In this document: positions 44,286-56,533 of the stretch, in pieces | Layout of the letters: the number at the start of each line of letters is the position of its first letter | How positions within the stretch are numbered: position 1 is the stretch's first letter | NCBI RefSeq assembly: GCF_000208745.1 | Contig: NC_030856.1 | Location: 2,688,105-2,752,104, forward strand | Reading direction: 5' to 3' | Origin: Theobroma cacao | Lineage: Eukaryota; Streptophyta; Magnoliopsida; Malvales; Malvaceae | Length of the DNA: 64,000 bases | Notes under the pieces: model-generated | Told to the model about the DNA's origin: nothing | What the model saw: only the letters and a program-made list of their open reading frames with translations | Databases searched by the model: none | Made by a program: the position numbers and the translations under genes

Positions 44286-45139
44286 TAAAAGGGACGCATC
44301 AGCTTATCTCTTTAGAAGTATTGTTCATAGAGAACTGTCCTAATTTGAGGGCTTTGCCAGACTGGATACTCAATCTCACTTCCCTTACAAAACTTCAAAT
44401 TCAGAAGTGCCTTGAATTACAATACACGCCAGAAGGGACGCATCAGCTTACCTCTTTAAAAGAATTGTCCATAAACAATTGCCCTAATCTGAGGGCTTTG
44501 TTTGACTGGATGCTCAATCTCACTTCTCTTTAAACACTTCGAATTTGGGAGTGCTTTCAATTACATTAGATGCCAGAAGGGACATCTCGGCTTACATCTT
44601 TAGAAGAATTATATGTTTATTGCCATAATTTGAGGGCTTTGCCAGACTAAATACTCAATCTCACTTCCTTCAAAGACCTTTATATATGCGAGTACCTTCA
44701 ATCACCGTACTTGCAAGAAGGGATGCAAAGCCTCACCTCTTTAGAACGATTGATGGTTCAATATTGTCCTAAGCTGAGTTCTTCCACACATTCTCTCAAA
44801 GCACGTCTAATTCGGGGGTGCCCTAATTTAAGCACCTGGGGAATGAGGCATTGCTTCACCACTTTAGAAGTATTGGATGTTCAAAATTGCCCTAGTTTGG
44901 GGAAATTGCTATATCCCATAGCTGACATGATCACTTCTTTCAAAACACTTAAGATTTGTAAGTGCCCTGAATTACAAGACTTGCCAGAAAAGATGGATGG
45001 TCTTGCCTCGTTACAAGTATTGTCAATCAATGAATGTCCCCAGTTGTCAAAAAGATGTGAAAAGGAGACTGGAATCCTGTGGCCTCGCATTGCTTGCATC
45101 CCTTCTATTATAATTGATGGGCGACAGATTCAATGGTGA
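44286..45139 (+). pseudogene. LRR relic 3: headless C-terminal LRR of a CNL
   Basis: It starts mid-LRR with 'gggacgcatcagctta' and runs to WPRIACIPSIIIDGRQIQW and a stop. In-frame stops lie near 44530 (TAA), 44566 (TAG) and 44647 (TAA). The last 142 codons (44711-45139) are open. It shows the same 144- then 141-bp spacing of double-LRR units (44347, 44491, 44632) as CNL-1 and CNL-3. Confidence 0.85.
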
Positions 45140-48100
45140 TCATACAATATTTATATAGGTAACCATATTTTTCTTCACTTCTATTTATATTTTCTCCCTT
45201 TACTAGATAATTCTTTTTGTTTCTTGCTGGATTTGGATGATACGTAATTTGTTGTATGCATGTAATCCAAGTCGACTATGCACAAGTGGATTTAATCCAG
45301 ACTCTGCTACTTCTTTCTAAGTGGACTAATAATATTGATTTCTTTTTTCTTTTCTTACTTTGAATTTTATTTTTGTTAAGTTAAATATTACTAATATGAA
45401 ATGTGACCAAAACTTGATGTCAAAACTTTGCTAGTATTTCATTGCAATTGGGAACTTTTTCCTTGTTTCAATCTCTCATTCTTCAATTATAATCCTAAGA
45501 ATTAGGATCTCACTAGCTCTAGCTGGAACCCTTGTGCAGAAAGCATATTTATAGTCAAAGCATTAAATTTTGTACTCTTATATAGACAAATTTAAAAAAA
45601 TTACAGCAGTATGAATGTACTCAAGTTATCAAATTATTTTGATTTTTCACTTTGTTATATCTAAATGTCTCTTTTCATCTTTTTCAATGATGTTAATCTG
45701 TGTTTGGAGGATAATTGTTTAGGATGACCAAAAGTTTGGGTTTTCTGTAAAAGGTTGTCAAAAGCTTTTTGTGCAATGTTGATGTAATTGTTCAGTTATC
45801 TTATCAGAAGAGTTAGAATGCCAAAAAGATTCTTTAACTGTTTAGATCATAGACTTTTGATCTGATAATATCAATAAAATAAAATGTTTTCAAAAAACAA
45901 AAAACAAAAACATAACCATAAAATGGAGTTATGGACTGATTATTGTCAGTTGTTTCCTTTCCCCTGTCTTTATGCATTGATCAATGCAAAATCATCTCTT
46001 ATACAATGAGGCAACATTGGATGTTTGTGTCATATCTTCCAGAAGCAAAACCAAAATTTAATTTGAAACACTAGTGGAATAAGCTGAGATTTTATAGGCA
46101 CTTGCTTTTGTAAGGAATATGTGAACATTATTTCTTTCTTTTTTTCCATGTGTTTATGACAGGACGATGACATGTTTTCATTGTTTGAAGCAGGATGATT
46201 TCATCTTGCTAATTTCCTTCCAGAGCAAACAGTTGTTAAATTGAAACCAAGAGAATTTCTATTGGTAAAATTTACCACTTATTCGGTTTGTCTTACCAAT
46301 GTCATATGCTTTCTATAAGGAATCTATTAACACCTAACTTCATACTTCTTTTTGCATGTCTTTATTAGGATTATGGACTTTTTCTGATAGTTTGAGAGAG
46401 AACATACGGATTTCAACATGCCGATGCCATTGTGAAGTAGAGTACTAGAATCGGTGGATCGGAGGCTTTACTCTCAACAGTCTCATCACTATCTATGTTA
46501 CAGTTTGATGGCAATTCTATGTGAGAGTTAAATTTTGCTTTGAGTGTTCAAATTCAATAAAGACTAGCTGATGAAAATAATTGAACAGCTTGACCTTTGG
46601 TTTCTTTTTAAGTAAAATGACTGCATAACATGCAACTCTTTCACCTTCTTTTCTCAAGAAGTGAGCCTTGGTCTAGTGATCTTGAATTCAAGGTTAATTG
46701 GCTTTTCATTTATTGCTATGTTATATATGAGGAATGTGCTTTGTATAGAATCCTCAATATTTTTGCATTGTTCTAACATTTAAGATTTTTCTTTTCCATA
46801 GAAAAAGAAAAGATGCCAATGACTTGCCTGCCAACTCCCTTCCGGCCATTTATGAAATGCAGGTATTCTCAAAGCATTGTCTATTGCATACATGATTCTA
46901 TAGGTTAAAGTTTCTTTAGTTTTTGTTCTTACTTTTTTGCATATCTTTATCCTCAATGCTTCTTCATAACAATGGGTTTTTTGACTAGTTAGCTATGAAT
47001 GGAGTCAACCAACAATTGCTAAGTAGTGGCTCGAGTGATTGGGAGAACTGCCTGGAGAGCTGAGCTGGTTGGAAAACCCCTTTGCTTCTTTCAAAATCAA
47101 TGTCAAAGTTCCATCTTGGCCATTCTTGGAGGTCTTTGAGCAGTGGCTTCAATTCTAGTCTTTAGGCCTTTACTTAATTAACCCAAACTGTTAAGGAGAC
47201 CTAACCACAAAGGTTCTTTCATAATGTAGATGTGGAAAAGACTTTTAGGATACTATTATGGGATTTAATATTTGCTACGTTTGGGTGCTGCAACTATTGT
47301 AACCTCCTGCATCATAGTAAAATCTCTTTTACCTTCGACCGTGGATGTAGGTTATTAAGCCGAACCACGTAATTTCTCATGTGTTTTATTATTTTAATTT
47401 GTTTACTTGTTATTTATCATCAAATTCGATTGGTTTCGCATCTATATTTTTTACTATATTATTCATCAAAGGTATTGCTTTTTTGACAAGATAATATTAA
47501 AGAGTTGTCTTAAAATCTCGTCAATCCACCCGCAATGAATATAGATTAAGATAAATCATGCAAATTTTTTATATTTTTATTTTACGCGATTGTTTATTTT
47601 TTTATTTACCATCAAATTTGGGTTGCATTGTTTCAGTATTTATATTTTTCAATACAACATTGTAAAAGGTATTGGTTTATCCCAAAATGTATTAAGTGAA
47701 ACTTTCATAAATGTTTCAATTATAATTGATTAAGAAAAGTTATAAATTTGAAGTTTCTCATTTCCAAAATGGATTAATTTTTCGATAAATGTCACTAAAA
47801 CTTTGTAATTGGTATTATTTAAAAATATTTCCTACCTAAAATTTGCCATTAATTATAAATATTTTGTTTTAATAAAACATGAAAAGTAAATAATACTCAA
47901 TCATACTCTATATTATATAACTCGAGATAAGCCAATAAATATTTTGTTTTAATAAAACATGAAAAGTAAATAATACTCAATCATACTCTATATTATATAA
48001 CTCGACATAAGCCAAGGATCCATAAATATAATTTTATATAAACAGTAATTTATTAGCACAGCAATAAAAACATATAGAAACAGTAATTCATCCCTTCAAG

Positions 48101-48239
48101 CAAGGATCTCCCTTTCTTTCAAAATTTTTATGGATCTAAGCATTTGATAGAAAAAGAAAAAGCTAGCTGTATTTGGATGTACTGGAAAATGAAAACCATT
48201 ACCTACTGCAGCCTTGCTATGATTTTATTTCTATTCATA
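45140..48239 (+). other. 3' module behind LRR relic 3
   Basis: Parallels the region after CNL-1, including donor-like 'atatag|gtaacc' and the 'gaagcag|gatgatttc' segment at about 46190. It ends in the AT-rich part before a GLP relic, as at 13200-13500. No gene. Confidence 0.5.
47857..48016. repeat. 80-bp tandem duplication
   Basis: Two adjacent 80-bp copies, each with 'attttgttttaataaaac' and ending 'ataactcgaca/gataagcca', with very few differences. The corresponding places at 13190 and 23210 have one copy, so the duplication is recent. Confidence 0.85.
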
Positions 48240-48446
48240 TCAAAATGTATCTGCTGCCTTGATCTTCTGAATGGTAGCAAAATGAGTTTTAAAGCCTTTG
48301 GCTAGGACATCATCATCATTGCCAGTGGCAAAAACAGTGGATGGAATAGAAACAGTTCCAACATTTGCACTGCCAAAGGCAGAAACAGCCATGGCAGGTT
48401 GATCAGAGCTAGGATTGTGTTGGTAACGAACCAGTCCTTTCGGAAA
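48240..48446 (-). pseudogene. Germin-like protein C-terminal fragment, open to its stop codon
   Basis: The minus strand reads FPKGLVRYQHNPSSDQPAMA, continues through AVSAFGSANVGTVSIPSTVF and ends ATIQKIKAADTF with TGA at 48240-48242. This is the second half of the germin cupin, including the FP-x-G-x-x motif typical of the second germin box. About 69 codons are undamaged. Upstream codons in the same frame (to 48698) do not look like GLP and include the intergenic 'catcctttgcc' block, so the 5' half has been lost. It is the best preserved of three relics at the same module position. Confidence 0.8.
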
Positions 48447-50289
48447 CAAAACTAGAAATAAACTGAGAAATCCCTTTATTGTTAGTGTCGCTCTGCCAAA
48501 ATTAGAAATAATCACAGTTAAAGGTGCTTCTAAACTAGAGCAACTATTTGGGGTTGGAGAGAAATAAGACTGAAGATCCATGAAATGTTTGGTCCCTTGT
48601 CTTGTGCTTACGTCCTCGCAAGTCCCATCCTTTGCCATAACACTTCGTGGAAAGCCAACCAGCATCCTTAACAGAGCATTAGAAAGAGAATTATTCAAAA
48701 CACTTCTTCCATGAGAATACTGTCTCTATTAATGGTGGTGAATGCCTTGCTATCCAACTACTATAAAGTAAAAGTAGTGGACTAATGGAGATGGAGATTC
48801 CATAATAAAGTGTGTTATCTCCAGATTTTCCATTTTATAATTTTTTTGAGCTTAGCACACGGGCAAAGGAGGAGATTAAAGAGACGAGGAGGTAATGTTT
48901 CCTCCCCTTCTTGTCGTAGGCACTTGCTTTTGTAAGGAATATATTAACATCATCTCTTTCTTTTTTCTACGTGTTTGTAACGGTATGATGACATTTTTTT
49001 CATTGTTTGAAGGAGGACGATTTGATCTTTCTAATTTCCTTCCATGTCAGAACAGTTGTTGAATCGAAACCAAAAAGAAATTTCTATTGTAAAATCTATC
49101 ACTTCTTCGGTTTGCCTCTCCAATTTCATTTGCTTTTTATGGGGAAACCATTAACGCCCAACTTCGTACTTCTTTTTGCATGTGTTTTATTGGGATTACG
49201 GACTTTTTCTGATAGTTTGAGAGAGTACGTGCGGATTTCAACTTGCCAATGCCATTGTGGATAAGAGTACTAGAATCGATGGATTGGAAGCTTTACTCTC
49301 TAGAGTGTCATCACTATCTATGTTGTAGTAAGATGGTAATTCTATGTGAGAGTTAAATTTTGCTTTGAGTATTTGAATTCAATAAAGTCTAGCATGCTAA
49401 TCTTTCACCTTTTCTTCCCAAGAAGTGAGCCTTAGTCTATCGATCTCGAATTCATGGTAAATTGTCTTTCCCATTTTTTTCCTAAGCAATTGCCTTTCCA
49501 TTTGTTGCCCCCTATTATATATGAGGAATTTCCTATGTATAGAATCTTCAAAATTATTTCATTGCTCTAACATTTAAGATTTCATTTTCCATAGAAAAAG
49601 AAGAGGTGCCAATAACTTGCTCCCCAACTCCCTCTTGGGCCATTCTAGAAATGCGGCTTCTCAAAGCATATCTATTGCATACATGATGAATATAGATTTA
49701 TAGTGTCTTTAGTTTTTGTTCTTAATGTTTTGCATATCTTTTTCCTCAATGCTTCCTTATAACAATGGTTTTTTTGACTAGTTATCTGTGAATGGAGGCA
49801 AACAATACTTTCTAAGAAGTGGCTCGAGTCATTGGGAGAAGTGCCTGGAGTTGAGCTAGTAGGAAAACCACTTTGCTTCTTTCAAAATCATGTCAATGGT
49901 TCCATCTTGGCCATTCTTGGAGTCCTTTGGGCAGTGGTTTCAATTCTAGTCTTTAGTCTTTTACTTAATTAACCCAAACTGTTAAGGGGACCTAAATACA
50001 AAGGTTCTTTCATAATGTACATGGAGAAGACTTTTGGCATACTGTTCTAGGATTTACTGTTTGCCACATATGGGTGCTGCAACTACTACAACCTCATCTT
50101 CCTACATCTTAATAAAATCTCTTCTACTCTTTATCTCCATGGAGGTAAGCAACTAACTCGAATCGCGTAAGTTCTTGTGTATTTGATTATGTTGGATCGT
50201 TTGTTTGCTAGTTATCATCAAATTTGGTTTTCTTTGATATTTTATAATTTTTACTAAGTTATTTGTCAAAAGTATAACTTTTAGGTAGA
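48447..50289. other. Rearranged intergenic and 3'-module sequence
   Basis: 48600-48700 is the 'gcaagtcccatcc' block. At about 48895 the sequence switches to 3' module ('gaggtaatgtttcctcc', as at 21558), which runs to 50289. A short open frame at 49007-49264 lies in that non-coding module. No gene. Confidence 0.5.
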
Positions 50290-52399
50290 ACCTATTTTCA
50301 TATTTCAGCCAACAAATATTCTAAAATAACCTATCAAATTTACCATATTAAATAATATTTTCAATCAATATAAATCTTATATTGAAATAGTATCTTGACA
50401 AGTATTTTTAAAACAATAGTTAATTAAAATATATTATTTATTTATTTATTTGGAAGATAAAATTCTAATTGTTAGTATTTCAATCTTAATTCAATCCAAA
50501 ACTTTGGCACCTTCACTCATTGTTTTCTAGTAGCTAGATTTCCAAGTCTAAGATTAAATATGAGCACACACCTTTGCAATTTGCATTGCACATTCCTACC
50601 AAAAGTTAATTAGTTTATGTATAAACTAAAATGATCCAATTCGTTATTTAGAATATTATACGTAGACACCCTATTTTGTCTGAGGTGCCTCACCAAAATA
50701 AGAAAATAATAATAAAAAATTAAAAAAGAAAAAGATAATGAGAAAGATAAAGGAAAAAAAATAATATTAATTTTTTCTTTGAAAACAAAAAAAAATAGAA
50801 ATAAATAAGATTAAGNTGAAAATAATAAGATTAAGATTCTAATCCAACAATTTTCAAATTTTGATTTTTCTTTTAAAAGGGGAATGAAATCCTAATCCAA
50901 AAATGGGTATAAATACCCATTCATAAATAATAGTAATAACAAAAATAATAAAAATAATAATAAGATGAAATAAATAAAAAGTATAAGTAAAATAATTAAA
51001 TTCTCCGATGATGAAATTTTGAGAAGATTATAAGTAATAATTTCAAGAAAATTTCCAGGTAAGGGATTTTTCTCAAATTCTGCCATAAGTATTATAGTAT
51101 TCGAGAAATATTTCAATATCAAAATATTTTATTTGTTTTAAAATAATAAAATAAAATGATCAAAATATAAAAAAATTAAGGAAAATAAGATTGGATACCA
51201 AATTTAAAGATTATTTATCAAGGTTAAAAAGGATAATACATGATTAAATAACTACCATGTAGTGGGAGTTGTGAGGGTACTAACACCTTCCTCACATGTA
51301 ACTGTAGTTCCGCATCTGACGTGTTTCGTAAATTGGGACTTATTTTTTAAAATGAGTCTAAGTCAAGTTTAAGACCTCATTAAAAAGTATAGATTCATCT
51401 AGATGACCAATTACATTTAAACAAAAATAAAAAAGATTGGTGATGACTCCTCTTCCATGTGGAACGGTTGAGTTTATAAACTCATATGTTATGACATTAT
51501 ATACATTTTTTTAATTTATCAAAAACTTATTTTGTTTTATTCAAACACGCTTTTTTTAAAAAAAATAGAAAAAGTTACAAGCAAATAGAGTCTTATAAAT
51601 TCGTTTATGACTAAGAAGATATAAAAATCAATCTAGCTATATATGTTAATTGATTATTGTTCAATACCTACTTGGTGATCACTAAAAGTTCCGTTCCCAG
51701 TAGAAAAAGGACAAATTTCCTTGGGAATTAAGTTCAAATTCCAATTTCTTGGACCCTTTAGAAAATCAATATTGGTCAGTAGCCTTTGTCTATATGTTTC
51801 TTGACTGAGAAATCAATTCATGATTAGCAGAAAGTAGGGAAATTCCCTATGTGTTTTTAGCTCAAGAGAAGGCACAAATTGCTGTTAGTTTCCAGCTATT
51901 TCGATGTTATCATTTACAAAGAGAAGTTCAACATCATATTCTATATGATAAAATTCCATCGGCAACAAGAACATTGTACTTTCCATTAGCCCCTCCTGTT
52001 TCATGGCCTGTTTTACGTGGATAACTATGCTATAATTAAGAATTTCTCACTAATCCAAACTTGATTCAATCTGATTTGATTTAAAAAACTCGACTACTTA
52101 AAATGGTGTAGACTTGAAATTATCTGAATATACTTCTAACTCGAATGATTCCAAAAAAATTAACTCGAAAGAAATGTATTTTTTTCCCTAACATCATTTT
52201 TCATATTTAATATAGTATATCATATTTAAGGTTATTGGATTAATTAACAACCCTGATCACAATTGGTGACTAGTCTCATCGTATTATAGCTGGTTATAAT
52301 AAAAGAAAAGAGAAATATATTTGTTTATTAATTAGTAGGGAAATCTTTGAGCCAAGTTGCGAATGTATTTCCATTTATCCTATACCTACTCGCATTAAT
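50290..52399. repeat. C block, copy 3, interrupted by an insertion
   Basis: Matches 25588-26430 and 32101-33359, without the copia element. An extra ~838 bp sits at 50662-51499. It leads into the leader of the 54187 pseudogene. It shows what the site looks like without the copia insertion. Confidence 0.75.
50662..51499. mobile_element. Insertion in C block 3, possibly a solo LTR of a gypsy-type element
   Basis: About 838 bp absent from C copies 1 and 2. Possible 5-bp duplications (TATAC) flank it at 50657-50661 and 51500-51504. It starts gtagacaccctattttgtct and contains 'tataaatacccattc', and its 3' part has 'gagggtactaacaccttcc' and 'ggtgatgactcc'. These phrases resemble LTRs of plant Tat/Ogre-like gypsy elements as I remember them. 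The ends are not clean TG/CA. One N lies at 50816. No protein is encoded. Confidence 0.5.
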
Positions 52400-52658
52400 T
52401 TCTCGTCATAGAGTTTCCACTTAAGCATCTTCTTCTATCATCTCTATTATCCCAAGAGTTTGTTTGATTTCTGCCTTGCTCTTCTTTTAACTCAACAAAG
52501 CCTACTCTTCCATTTTATTTTCCTTCGTTTTCCCACTTTTCTTTTAACTCAAAGAACAAAAGCATCTCTTTCATTTAACTCTGAAAAGAAAAAGAAAAAC
52601 CAGTACTTGATCTCTTAAATTACTTTTGTCTGATCCTTGTTAGCTTCCTTAAATTGAG
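52400..52658 (+). other. 5' leader exon 1 of the 54187 pseudogene, with a 3' deletion
   Basis: Leader sequence conserved to 'tgatccttgttagctt', then about 55 nt are missing before 'aaattgag|gtaagttt'. The donor is kept. Confidence 0.55.
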
Positions 52659-53083
52659 GTAAGTTTCAATAAAACATATTATATTCGTCATATATAATTT
52701 TTTTTATATGCTCAATTTCTCTTATCATTTATGAATTTGACTTCTTATTTTTTAAGTTGGCAAATAAAATTAATTAATTTCTACTTTGCTTCTTAATCCT
52801 ATGAATATTTAACAATACACTATGTGTGGCATTTTAGTACGAAATCATTTTAATGTTATGACTTTAAAATATGTAAAAATATATCAATAAGCATATGTTG
52901 AAATTTCATTCTGAATTTTTTAATTTATTATAAATTTTCATATTTTTTCCATTTTTATCGTCATTTATGGATATTTTGGGAAAATATTTTATAGAATGAT
53001 GATAGTATGCTTTTCCTTTAATATGAAAATATATTTTTAATTATCATACATGTGACCAGTGACAAGAATTTCTACATCTGCAG

Positions 53084-53147
53084 CATTTTCAATTTCCAAG
53101 TTGGTTGGTCAACTATCCGTTCTCTTGTGATCAATATTTTCATAAAG
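53084..53147 (+). other. 5' leader exon 2 of the 54187 pseudogene
   Basis: 64 nt between 'catctgcag|' and 'cataaag|gtatag', equivalent to 4430-4493. Confidence 0.55.
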
Positions 53148-54160
53148 GTATAGCTTCAAAAATAAGGTACTTTGAAACATTTGGTAATTGTTTTTGTCTT
53201 TCTGCAAAACTTTTTACTCGTCGAAATTAATACTAGGTAGATTTTTATTTTATGAAGGTTCGAAGTGATCTTTTATTAGAATATATAACATGTCTTGATA
53301 ATTTAAGATTTTGGAGTTTGAGATATTAATGTTACTTGTTAATAACAGTAATTTTTTATAAAAAAATAAAGAAAAGAAAAAAAGGGGTGAGGCCAATAGT
53401 TTCATAAGGTAAAAGATTTGGGCTCTTGTATTCCGCTAAGGATTTGAAATTGAATCACAAAAAGAACTTATATTTGATGTACTAACCGCTCATAGTTTTC
53501 ATTAATAATATACATAAAAATTAGTTTCAATCTATTTTAATCAAATATTTAATGTACGGTAAGGATTCGAATAGTAATTTAGAAATTTAATCAAATACTT
53601 ATAAGATTCAGGTTAAGGTATTTCCAAAATAAAAGATACTTTACTTGTTGACATCCTTACTCATGTAATTTAAAAAGAGGTTAAAAATCGATAAGTTAAG
53701 GCATAAACCTTTGAAATCCTTTTTGATCATTTTATAAATTTCATAGATAAAGAATATGGGAAAATGTATATTAATTTCTTTAAGACTAAGATATAAAACT
53801 TTCTTATAGGCAAATGTCATAAAACTAATTTTTATGTATATTCAAAAGTCATGCTTATAGTTTTTATACACTGTCAGTTTGCCAAATGATACTATGTCAT
53901 TAACAAACAAATATAAAAATTTAAGTTTTTTAAAATAAATATTAGAAGAAATTTAATAACTAATTAAAGAAATATCATGGAGGCAGAATCAAATAAAAAT
54001 ATAAATTAATGCAATGGTAGTCCATTTTTGGTGCTTCAATTTTTGTCCCTGATCTGCTGAACACACAATCAAAAACATCCTCCAATAGCTAGATTTTCAA
54101 GTCCACTAAGTCTTTCATTATCATGTTAGTTTGCTTAAATTCCCTTGTCATCTGCTTTAG
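53148..54160 (+). other. Leader intron 2 of the 54187 pseudogene
   Basis: AT-rich, ending 'catctgctttag|'. About 53500-53880 is an expansion with no clear counterpart in the other modules, and it contains two copies of a phrase like 'acaaaaatttaag'. No gene. Confidence 0.45.
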
Positions 54161-54186
54161 ATTTATTTCAACCAATTGGTAGATCC

Positions 54187-56533
54187 ATGGCGGAATCAAT
54201 TTTATACGGGGCGGTGAGTAACATCTCGTCCAAGTTGGTGTTAAGTGCTGGACGAGAACTTGGCTTGGTTTTCGGGCTGAAAAAGGAGCTAGAAAAGCTT
54301 CGAGGGACTCTCAGCACCATAAACGCTGTCCTCCTTGATGCTGAGGAGAAGCAGGAGAGCAGCCATTCCATGAAGAACTGGATAAGTCGGCTGGAAGACA
54401 TTGTCTACGATGCAGACGACCTACTAGACAGATTCGACTATGCAATCTTGCGCCAGAAGGTGCTTGCTCAGAGACAGGTACGCAAGTTCTTTTCATCCTC
54501 GAACCCTCTAGCATTTGGTCTTAAGATGGGTCCTAGAATTAAAGAGATTACAGAGAGGCTAGACTCAGTTGCAGCAGATATATCTAAGTTTAACTTGAGT
54601 CCGAGAGCTGTAACAGATATGAAAGCTAAGCATACTGACAGGACGACTGCCTCAAAGGTGAGACCAGAAATGATAGGGAACGAGAAAGATAAAGAGCACA
54701 TTATAGAATTATTGTTTCGAGAGCAAAATGATCGTCACGGTGACAACATATTCAATATTGTTGCCAGTGTTGGGTTTGGAGGTTTGGGAAAGACCACACT
54801 CGCTCAGTTGGTGTATAATGAAGCAGAAGTAGAAAACTTCTTCAATCCATGTATATATGGGTGTGTGTTTCTGAAGAATTTGATCTCTATATAATTTTTA
54901 AGAAAACCTTAGAGTCGCTTGGAAATAGTAAAATGGATGACTTGGATCTAGATATTTACTTGAAGAAGCTTGAAGAAAATATGAGAGGGAAGAGATATTT
55001 ACTTGTGTTGGATGATGTACGGAATCAAAACAATTTAAAGTGGGATAATTTGTCAAAGCTTCTGGTGTTTGGTGCTCCAGGAAGCAAAATTCATATGACA
55101 GCTTGTAGTAAGAAAGTTGCATTTACTATGGGGGTGAACCATCCTTACCTTTTAGAATGTCTCAATGAGGATCAATCTTGTGCTGTATTTAGAAAAGTGG
55201 CATTGCAGGACGATGTCAAATTGATCCAAAGCTTAGAGAAATTGGACTAGATGTTGCATGAAGATGCAAAGGACTTCCTCTTGCAAACAAATGTTTGGGA
55301 GGTTTGATGAGACAAAAGCTTAATGCAAAGTACTGGTTGTCTGTCCAAGAAAATGAAATCTGGAAGTTAATTGAAAAAAATGACAGTGTTATCCCAGTGT
55401 TAAGATTGAATTGCATTCACTTAACAAGTCATTTAAAACAATGCTTTGCCTTTTGTTCGCTTTTCCCAAAAGACTCCAAGATATACAAAGATGAGTTGAT
55501 CCATTCATGGCTAGCACAGGGTTGCATTCAATTACAAGAGGGAAATTCAATTATAGAAGATATTGGTGATGAATACTTTAATGATTTGTTATCCATGTCA
55601 TTTTTTCAAGAGGATAAAGATTATATAGGGAGTATTTTTGGTGAAATGCATGATCTTATCCATGATCTTGCAAAATTAATTGCAGGTCATCATTTTCATT
55701 GGATGAAAGATGAAAACGAAAAAATTTCAAAAGGAGTTTGTCACGTGTCAGTAGAAATAAATTTCAAAAAAGCTGCTTTAACTTTGTCAAAAATAAAAGG
55801 GTTAAGGACTAAGTTTTTACAGAGACATATTTTCTATGAAGTATCCATTCAAAATGAAATTTTTTTGAGGTTTAATTGTTTACTTACATTGAATTTGAGT
55901 AGGATGGGCATTGTCGTTTTGTCAAATTCAATTGGTGAATTGAAGCACTTGAGATACCTTAATCTTTCAGGTAATGAGAAGATGGAAGTGCTCCCAGATA
56001 CAATAGCCAAATTGCACAATTTGCAAACTCTATTACTCTTATATTGTGGGAGACTTAGAGAGTTACCAAGGGATATAGGACAATGAGTAGCTTGGAATAT
56101 CTAAATATTGATGGTTGCAAAGGCCTGACATGCATGCCAAAAGGTTTAGGGGAATTGACTTCGGTACAGAGATTGGACAGATTTATTGTGAACAGAGTTG
56201 AAAAGAGTTTCTCAAATGCAGCCATGTTGAATGAGTTGAGGGACCTAAATTACCTTGGAAACTGCTTAGGAATTGAACAATTGAACTTGGTAGAATTAGA
56301 ATCTATGAAGGCAATTTTAAAGAAAAAGAAACGACTTCAGTCTTTCCGATTATACTGGAGATCCTTGGAGTGGAGTGCTTCCTCTTCAGAAAGAGTGGAC
56401 AGTGAAAAGGATGAGTCGTTGTTAAATATTCTTGAGCCACACCCGAATTTGAAAGGGCTGAAGGTATCCGGTTATTGAGGAGCAAGGTTTTCGAGTTGGC
56501 TATCTTCATTGACTAATTTAGTCGAACTTGAAC
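54187..56533 (+). pseudogene. CNL-4: truncated, multiply frameshifted CC-NB-ARC-LRR gene
   Basis: The start and coiled coil (DIVYDADDLLDRFD, then the FFSSSNPLAFGL linker) follow CNL-2. The P-loop GFGGLGKTT is intact. A 2-nt insertion near 54856 ('tgtatatatggg') breaks RNBS-A. In the next frame kinase-2 reads LLVLDDVRN, so the conserved Trp is Arg, and RNBS-B reads MTACS. A further shift near 55206 and a stop follow. The third frame (55295-56086) gives CFAFCSLFPKD and EMHDLIHDLA. One base is lost near 56085 and a TGA replaces a Gly codon at about 56476. LRR sequence ends at about 56533, with about two thirds of the repeats missing. It is non-functional. Confidence 0.92.
54772..54793 (+). promoter_or_regulatory. 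miR482/2118-like site kept in the CNL-4 pseudogene
   Basis: Same P-loop sequence as CNL-2. If transcribed, this pseudogene could act as a decoy or a phasiRNA source. Inference only. Confidence 0.25.
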
